This document shows positions 5,923-10,775 of a stretch of DNA of 10,775 nucleotides, one piece after another. Position 1 is the first letter of the stretch, and each line of letters begins with the position of its first letter. The stretch spans positions 1 through 10,775 of the forward strand of contig JAADJZ010000050.1 in the NCBI GenBank assembly GCA_011032825.1, in the 5' to 3' direction. This DNA is from Massariosphaeria phaeospora. Its lineage: Eukaryota > Ascomycota > Dothideomycetes > Pleosporales. The translations under genes were made by a program, and so were the position numbers. The notes under the pieces are model-generated. The model searched no databases and had not been told where the DNA came from. It was given only the letters and a program-made list of their open reading frames with translations.

Positions 5923-7578
5923 TTATTTAAAGTTTACTTTTGCTACTTGCTTACACGTACGTGCGTTATGCTTAGTTTAACTACACTGTTTACACTACTT
6001 TTAAAATAGTTTACCTACTTTAGCGCGCACTTGCGTCTTTAGCTTTTTTTTATTACTACGCGCTCTAAACTCCTTTAGAGCAGTTAAACGAGCTTTATTT
6101 TCAACTATTAAAGTTTTTTCTGCTTAAACTCGCTTTCTTTTATGCGATCTACGTTGCGTAGCAGCTTTATTTGCTGCTCAAAGCTTTGCGATTTCTTTTT
6201 GCGCTAACACTAGCTTGTGCGCAATAATAGCTGCTTTTTTTAAAACTTTTTTAAAGGCTTCTACTATAGACGTCGGTAAGCTATTTATATGCTTCTAAAT
6301 TTTTGCTTTTACAAGCGTTAATTGCAACTCTAGTTTAAAAGTATTGCTTAGAGTTTGCAACTGCTAGGGCTTGTTGTTAATAAACAGTAGTAGTAATAAA
6401 GTACGCAACCAAACGTTAAGAGCTGTTATAACTCGTTCTAGGTTAAATAAAACTAATCTAGCGCTTCGAAACTCTTTTTGGATATTACTAAAAGTAATTG
6501 CTGCATTATAAGCGCGTATAAAGCATAGTAGAAACTTAAGTTTTGTAATGTAGGTAATTTAGTTGCGCATAAAATCTTCGGCTTAGCGCTCGTACGCTTT
6601 CTTTAGAGAAGTAAAACAACTTACATTAAAAAGCTGCAAAAAGTGCGATAAGTGCGAAAGCATATAGATAGTAATAATTTTGTTTTTTTTGTAGTATTGC
6701 TAGAATGCGAGCGAGTTATAGCTTTTATAGCCGTTAATTGCGAGTAGTTAGTAGGCACTAACTACTTTTTTCTTTGTATGCTTATTAAAGTACTTTAACT
6801 ACTGCAAGCTAAGCTTATTTGTTGTTTAGCTGTTCTTAGAAACTGCAATAACCTAGTTCTAAAGTAGATTTTTTTCTTTGTACCAAGCAAAAAAGTAATA
6901 GCAGCTTTTAAAAATAATAAAAAGTAGAATAGCTTACTTTGTTGCGTTAATGCCTTGGATAACTGTTGTTTATTCTCTATTGCCTTGCTGTATTGCCTTT
7001 AGCTATTCTCGTTTCTCTAAAGCTGTAACAACTGCTTTAGTTGTTATCTAGCCTATTATAAAGCCTGTTTCGTTAAAGTTGTACGTGTTTTTATTCTAGA
7101 TGCCGTACTTGGCTTTAATGTTAGCTACTAGGCTAAACTAGCTCTAGATAACTTTTGAGTTCTCGCAAAGCGCTTTCTTATAATTGTACTTGCGATTGAA
7201 CTTTATTGTAAACTTAGAGCAGTGCTTAACCTACGTACTAGACTAGTTTAAGCTAACCTAGCCTAGATTGCGCTTTGCGCGCAAGGAATTGGCTATATTA
7301 GCTACAGCTGCGAGCCTAGAAGAAAATCCGCGCGTAATAAGCTTAAGTATATACTCAACAACTACGCTCTCTTTAGTTTTTGTTAGATTTATTAATTTAG
7401 GCCTGTAATCTGCTTGTAAAAGCCGTTCGGCGCGTTAATTGCTTAGTGTTGCTTAAAAAACGTTATAAATAGCTGCAGCGCGTTGCAAAAAAAGTATTGC
7501 ATTTTGTTTAAAAGCTTAAAGAGCAGTTTGTATCTAACGTTTATTAGAAAGCTCTATTTAGTGTTGTTGTAGAAGCAT
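5923..7578 (-). pseudogene. Fot1/pogo-like transposase pseudogene (DDE superfamily, CENP-B-type HTH)
   Basis: The frame runs 552 codons from an ATG at 7578 (another in-frame ATG is at 7587) to TAA at 5923-5925. This is the usual length for Fot1-type transposases (about 540 aa), with no frameshift. It would bind the terminal repeats and catalyse cut-and-paste transposition in the nucleus. Visible parts are a psq/CENP-B-type helix-turn-helix at about residues 16-47 (LQRAAAIYNV), NLTKTKESVVVEYILKL at about 75-91, YNFNETGF around 169, NRE-stop-TTVIQGINA, VIAVSKNS, INGYKSYNS around 282, FNVSCF around 318, and a Lys/Arg-rich tail with a CCHC knuckle at 529-542 (one internal position is a stop). The catalytic Asp positions are residues 169, 282 and 318 (codons 7072-7074, 6733-6735 and 6625-6627), with a DD35D-like gap between the second and third. 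All three read Asn. About 30 in-frame stops, nearly all TAG or TAA, fit RIP on both strands. Confidence 0.93.
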
Positions 7579-7603
7579 CGTGTACATAGGTAGAGTTAGT
7601 AAG

Positions 7604-7658
7604 AGCTTAGCAAAAGTGTTTAGCGAACTCGTGTATCCAGCGAGCTCGTAAAGTACGT
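7604..7658 (-). repeat. Right terminal inverted repeat of the Fot1-like element
   Basis: It ends CGAGCTCGTAAAGTACGT followed by the TA duplication, mirroring the left repeat over about 55 bp. Confidence 0.93.
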
Positions 7659-7660
7659 TA

Positions 7661-8289
7661 GAAGTATTTTTAAAAAGCAAAAAATCTATAAGCAAAAAGA
7701 GCTGCGCTTATTTTTAAGCTTATTATGTGTAATAATACTTAGTACGTTGTTTTTTACTTTACTATTGCGCAAATATTTTATTTTGTACATAACTAACTTT
7801 AAAGCAAAATTGCTCTACTCTACGTTGCTTTTTTTTATTTTTAAAAATAAAACGTTTGTTGCATGCAAATTTTTATTGTAATTTACTTTTTATTTGTAAT
7901 GCAACAACGCGTAGTAGTGTTGTTGTTGCAATAAAAAAGTTAGCGCTAGCTATTTTGTAGCAAGAGTTTAGAAGCACTTTTGCAGCAAAAACATAGCTAA
8001 AAGCTAGTAGCTATTGCAAGCGAAAGTAGTAGCAAGCTCGCTTAATTATTTTAGCGTATTTTTTGCGACTTTATTAAAACTTCGCGCTGCGCTAGATTTC
8101 TTTACTTTATTGCTACGCAATATTTTTTTTATTTTTAAAAAACGCCTAAGAGTATAACTTTGTTGCAGCAATTTTTAAAATTGCATTAAAATACAACGTT
8201 GTAGGCAAAAACAAAAGTGTAGTAAAGTGTTTTTAAATTTAGCTATACAATTAGCCTAATTAGAACGCTACTTAACTAACAACTACTTT
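7661..8289. other. AT-rich spacer between the Fot1-like element and the hAT remnant
   Basis: No open frame and no recognisable protein motif is seen. It holds a 16-bp perfect palindrome TTATTTTTAAAAATAA (about 7836-7851), an imperfect direct repeat (TTTACTTTACTATTGCG near 7755 and TTTACTTTATTGCTACG near 8100), and an inverted pair GCAACAAC/GTTGTTGC near 7902-7930. The right end may be the upstream part of the hAT gene, because the same frame continues leftward with stops, but I see no hAT N-terminal zinc finger. Confidence 0.45.
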
Positions 8290-8807
8290 AGATAAAACTT
8301 AACCTACAATATAGCTGCGCGCGCTGCAAAGCTACAAAACGCTATTAAAACGTTTCTAAATAATGAAACTTTAAAGCACTAAGCTTTTGTAACTAAACAG
8401 CTTAAAAAACTACTTAATAAAATGTTTAGCTAGTTTTTTGCTTGTATTGTACTGCAAAATTGCATAGCTACGTACAATTAAAATGTAATTAATAAGTTAA
8501 TTAAAATTTTAAAACTTTTTAAAGACGCTACTAAAATGCTTAAAGCTAGGCTAGATAAAAACGTTGATATAGGTGTAGCGCACGTTGCTAGATACTTTAA
8601 AATTCTCTTGCGTAAGCTTAAAAACTTAAAGATTAAGTATTAAAAGTTTTTGCACGATTTTTATTGGTATATGTAAGTAGCAATTAAACAAGCGTAGTAA
8701 AAAGCAAAGAATTACTATGCTTTGCTTAATAGATCGCTAGTATACGCTGCCGCAGTTTTGTTAAATTTAAAAAGTAAAAAACTTTTATTAGAAAAGAAGT
8801 AGAGTAC
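8290..8807 (+). pseudogene. hAT-family transposase fragment (pseudogene), cut by an LTR insertion
   Basis: One plus-strand frame, read without a shift for 172 codons, carries hAT transposase hallmarks. R-stop-NLTYNIAARAAKLQNAI at the left fits the hAT RW-N-S-TYxM motif with the Trp codon turned into a stop. LKLFKDATKML fits the segment where family members have L-x-PF-x-x-AT. NYYALLNRSLVYAAAVLLNL fits the YY..TD.SP.Y.AA..L.P stretch before the C-terminal region. Nine in-frame stops (TAA/TAG) make it dead. The frame still continues through EKK-stop-ST at 8791-8805, and at 8808 it is interrupted by the 5' LTR, so the rest may lie beyond the retrotransposon outside the window. The N-terminal part and element ends are not identified. 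Family assignment is by motif memory, not by a search. Confidence 0.72.
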
Positions 8808-8833
8808 TGTTACGATCCAGTATTACAACTAGG

Positions 8834-8853
8834 CCCAGCGCGAAGCGCCTGGG
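8834..8853. repeat. GC-rich stem-loop near the LTR start
   Basis: CCCAGCGC and GCGCCTGGG pair around GAA with one bulged base. It lies 26 bp from the LTR edge. Confidence 0.6.
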
Positions 8854-8896
8854 TTATAAGCCACCAATAGGGTCACACAGCAAGCTGACCGAACCT

Positions 8897-8910
8897 CGGT
8901 CACGTGACCG
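8897..8910. promoter_or_regulatory. Palindromic E-box site in the LTR (CGGTCACGTGACCG)
   Basis: This 14-bp perfect palindrome is centred on CACGTG, with GTCACGTGAC being the preferred site of Cbf1/USF-like bHLH proteins. It sits about 110 bp upstream of the TATA box, a normal place for a U3 control element. Binding is inferred only from the motif. Confidence 0.55.
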
Positions 8911-8989
8911 CTCACTAATGAGCGCTCAAGAATGAGCGCGCTCAATGGTAAGCGCTTAGCAACGAGCACTGCTCAATAGTGAGCGCTCA
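8905..8989. repeat. 15-bp-period array of palindromes in the LTR U3
   Basis: TGAGCGCTCA-like dyads recur at 8905-8914 (one mismatch), 8919-8928, 8933-8944 (TGAGCGCGCTCA), 8949-8958 (TAAGCGCTTA), 8964-8974 (one mismatch) and 8980-8989. Centres are 14-15.5 bp apart, and spacers resemble AAGAA or AATGG. This is a tandem repeat whose unit is itself a dyad, as in LTR enhancer repeats. The bound factor, if any, is unknown. Confidence 0.75.
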
Positions 8990-9015
8990 AGAATAAGCAA
9001 AGGACATTCTCTAAG

Positions 9016-9021
9016 TATATA
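9016..9021 (+). promoter_or_regulatory. TATA box of the LTR promoter
   Basis: TATATA lies downstream of the E-box palindrome and the repeat array and about 240 bp before the gag ATG. It predicts an RNA start some 30-40 nt further on, around 9046-9060. Confidence 0.55.
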
Positions 9022-9238
9022 GACTACGAGAGACAACGCACTCTTACAGTCGTTGTCTTCAATCTCAATTACCCAAGTTGACTCTTACTTTGACTTCTAT
9101 ACTCTTTGCAGAACGAAGCCCGCTACTGCCTTAGTATTGAACGCCATACAACCCCCCTTGGTCCATCGAACTCACTTCATCCCTAAGAACCAACCTAAGC
9201 CTGATAAAAGACTTTTCCAAGTCCGCTCAGCCTTTACA

Positions 9239-9248
9239 TATTGAAGAC
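9239..9248 (+). promoter_or_regulatory. Candidate self-priming primer-binding site
   Basis: Directly after the proposed LTR end, ATTGAAGAC (9240-9248) is the exact complement of GTCTTCAAT (9055-9063), which lies where the transcript is expected to begin. No clear tRNA 3'-end complement (TGG start) is seen at this place. In the Tf1/sushi group of Ty3/Gypsy elements the RNA 5' end folds back to prime reverse transcription at such a site. The call depends on the inferred LTR end and RNA start. Confidence 0.45.
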
Positions 9249-9255
9249 CTCCAAG

Positions 9256-10775
9256 ATGAGTGATACCTCGATGACCACCCCTCCTCATACCCGCACCGGC
9301 GGTACGAAGGTAGCGAAGCCCGACCTCTACTATGGGGATCGCTTGAAGCTAGAGGACTAGTTACTCCAGTTCGACCTCTTCTTCAAGTTCGAAGATGACC
9401 ATGTCGACGACGTCGACAAGGCATCTCTGATGGCTTCCTACATGAGAGGGACAGCCCTCAAGTGGGTCCAACCCTACTTGAAGAAGTACCTGGATAGCGA
9501 CAACGACGAAGACATGATTACACGCATGTTCGAAGATCGCGCTGTGTTCAAAGACAAGCTGCGACAATCCTATGCGATCGCCAACGAACCCGCTATCGCA
9601 GAAAGAACTATCCAACGAATGCGCCAGACCAAGTCGGCCGGAGACTACGCCAACCTGTTTCAACAGTACTCCATCCAGACTGACTGGAACGACAAAGCAC
9701 TCATGCGCATGTACAAGCAAGGGCTGAAAGATAACGTTAAGGCAGAACTGATGCGCTCTGGAGCAGCCACAGACACCTTGGACGACCTGATCGAAGAATC
9801 GATCCGCCTCGACAATGAGTTGTACGAACTCGCAATCGAAACGCGAGCCGAAGCAAGGTTCCACGCACCAAAGAGCAACAGGAGTCATACACCCAACACT
9901 AGCCAGCGTCGAGTGCGAACCCAACACTCGCGCCCAGCAGGCGTATACAACTCAGCTCAAGGATACGAACCTATGCACCTCGACAACCTCAACAAAGGCA
10001 AACCGATCAACGGACGATCGAAGTATAGCAAGGAAACAAGGACCTGCTATAATTGTGGCAAACTAGGCTACATCTCCAGCAACTGTCACTAGAAGAACAA
10101 AGTTGTTCGACAGTTGAACGTACTGTCCAATACCACGAGTGGTATTGATAAAGAATGGGAGGTAATTACCCCCATAGATGTCAAGAATCAGAGAGAACAG
10201 TCGCCTAAGGGGACAGGTTTAGCTGAAGGAAGATTGCTCTGTGACGATACCGACTCTTCGATGGATGAAGAATACGAGTTACCAGACGAGCAACCAAACC
10301 CACCAAATACCACGGAACATCGAGACTAGATCATTAGAGAAGAACGGGTACGGAGAATCTATCAATCTAACACCCTGCCCCGAGACGATGTACCCGACTA
10401 TAACGAAGCAGTGTGGAGATATCTTGACGAGCCCGACCAATGGCTCACAGAGGAAGACAAACAAGGAATCTACTAAGAGCTCAAGAAGGCAAGACGCCCT
10501 AAAGAAAACATCCTACCTTTGGATCTAAACGAATCGGCCACTGAGGAACACTGGCACGATAAAGCAGCGAGAGAATCTCGACGAAGCTTTAGGAGTAACC
10601 GCAAGGACGCGAACTCCTACAGACCACAGTACTACCTAGACTACCGAAATCCAGAACACGCGAAAATGTCATGGACAGTGTGCTTTCACGATCACTGTCT
10701 TACCCACTACTTAGACAAGCAAGGCACGGGATGGTTCCCCAAGAGGAAAGGCCAATCCTGCCCTTGGAAGTGGTT
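9256..10775 (+). pseudogene. gag: gag of a fungal Ty3/Gypsy-type retrotransposon (broken, partial)
   Basis: Gag would form the particle that packages the element's RNA. The frame starts at ATG 9256 (MSDTSMTTPPHTRTGG), 8 bp after the primer-site candidate, and stays in one frame for about 507 codons to the window edge. Four stops interrupt it: TAG at 9358, 10090 and 10327, and TAA at 10474. Each is one C-to-T or G-to-A step from CAG, TGG or CAA. The retrotransposon gag domain spans about residues 35-195 (MRGTALKWVQPYL, then ERTIQRMRQTKSAGDYANLF and MRMYKQGLK). A zinc knuckle follows at residues 264-277 (10045-10086), where the His of CX2CX4HX4C is Tyr (TAC, 10069-10071). Beyond an acidic linker, SWTVCFHDHCLTHYLDKQG (from residue 472) and GWFPKR fit the conserved C-terminal region of fungal Gag-like polyproteins before the protease. 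Open segments at 9430-10092 and 10114-10329 are pieces of this one gene. Protease and pol are outside. Confidence 0.9.
10045..10086 (+). other. CCHC zinc knuckle of Gag with His replaced by Tyr
   Basis: CYNCGKLGYISSNC matches the CX2CX4HX4C spacing exactly, but residue 272 is Tyr. A CAC to TAC change is a CpA to TpA step, the same type as the four stop mutations in this gag. RNA binding by this knuckle would be impaired. Confidence 0.85.

Larger units (their letters stand above)
5795..7658 (-). mobile_element. Fot1/pogo-type DNA transposon, complete but RIP-inactivated
   Basis: Both ends are visible. ACGTACTTTACGAGCTCG begins at 5795 and its exact complement ends at 7658, each flanked by TA (5793-5794 and 7659-7660), the target duplication of the Tc1/mariner-pogo superfamily. 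The terminal inverted repeats are about 55 bp (5795-5849 and 7604-7658) with six mismatches, all transitions. The total length of 1864 bp is that of Fot1/Pot2-class elements (about 1.9 kb). The only gene is a transposase on the minus strand that fills nearly all the interior. The copy cannot be autonomous because of its stops and lost catalytic residues. The terminal repeats are still similar enough that mobilisation in trans is conceivable. Confidence 0.93.
8808..9238 (+). repeat. 5' LTR (431 bp, right end inferred)
   Basis: It begins TGTTACGATCC, the TGTTAC start common in fungal Gypsy elements. The right end is set at TTTACA (9233-9238), giving TG...CA ends and a short imperfect inverted terminus (TGTTAC/TTTACA) just before a candidate primer site and the gag ATG. 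The left end is firm because the hAT frame stops being readable there. The right end needs the 3' LTR. Inside are a G+C-rich stem (8834-8853), a CACGTG palindrome, an array of 15-bp repeats, and a TATA box. A 63-codon frame at 9053-9244 lies wholly in the LTR and is not a gene. Confidence 0.75.
8808..10775 (+). mobile_element. Ty3/Gypsy-type LTR retrotransposon, 5' part (runs off the right edge)
   Basis: The element starts with a 5' LTR and is followed by a primer-site candidate and a gag frame, all on the plus strand. Pol and the 3' LTR are outside the window. Composition changes abruptly at its left edge from very AT-rich to balanced, and it has only four stops in about 507 gag codons. It is therefore much less damaged than the DNA transposons beside it and probably younger. 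It sits in the same orientation inside the hAT transposase remnant. The 5 bp before it (AGTAC, 8803-8807) are the expected target duplication. Ty3/Gypsy rather than Copia is inferred from the retrotransposon gag domain and fungal-type C-terminal region. Confidence 0.88.

Noticed and set aside
9151..9170. tRNA-type primer site at TTGGTCCATCGAAC
   Set aside because: The TTCGA complement lies too near the 3' end to match a tRNA T-arm, and no LTR-like CA end precedes it.
9053..9244. 63-codon plus-strand frame
   Set aside because: It lies wholly inside the LTR and crosses the proposed LTR end and primer site.
9361..9927. 188-codon open frame on the minus strand
   Set aside because: It is antisense to gag, whose domain order and zinc knuckle are clear; the minus-strand product has no recognisable motif.
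10241..10528. Plus- and minus-strand frames over 10241-10528
   Set aside because: They are out of frame with the continuing gag reading, which keeps conserved C-terminal motifs further right.

Overview
The window looks like a gene-poor, AT-rich, repeat-filled block of a filamentous ascomycete genome. It carries marks of repeat-induced point mutation (RIP: C-to-T, mainly CpA to TpA, on either strand). No intact host gene, tRNA or rRNA was found. Everything recognisable is a repeat or a transposable element, and every coding sequence seen is broken. Species cannot be told from the sequence; a Fot1-like pogo transposon, a fungal hAT and a fungal Ty3/Gypsy-type element together point to Pezizomycotina.

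Left part (1-5282): a composite, possibly subtelomeric repeat. Four direct copies (A-D) of a unit of about 400-430 bp start at 1, 402, 2902 and 4464. Each ends in a tract of the hexamer AACTCT, one base away from the telomeric CCCTAA. Units C and D each follow a copy of a second repeat, called X here (1785-2901 and 3339-4463), so X1+C and X2+D form a tandem duplication with a period near 1.55 kb. Inside are a 47-nt intron-like or TATA-bearing segment of constant length in all four units, and several palindromes, two of which differ between the X copies by paired changes. Unit D is split by a 393-bp foldback MITE with an 8-bp target duplication of hAT type.

Middle part (5283-8807): heavily mutated transposon remains. 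A complete 1864-bp Fot1/pogo-type element (5795-7658) has TA duplications and about 55-bp terminal inverted repeats. Its minus-strand transposase frame is full length and unshifted, but has about 30 stops and all three catalytic Asp codons read Asn. Right of it lies a fragment of a plus-strand hAT transposase (8290-8807).

Right part (8808-10775): base composition becomes balanced exactly where an LTR retrotransposon starts, inside the hAT frame. Its 5' LTR (about 8808-9238) has a 15-bp-period array of palindromes. A possible self-priming site and then gag follow. Gag stays in one frame to the window edge, with only four stops and a damaged zinc knuckle. The implied order is: X/unit repeats and DNA transposons first, with heavy RIP, and the LTR element later with light RIP.
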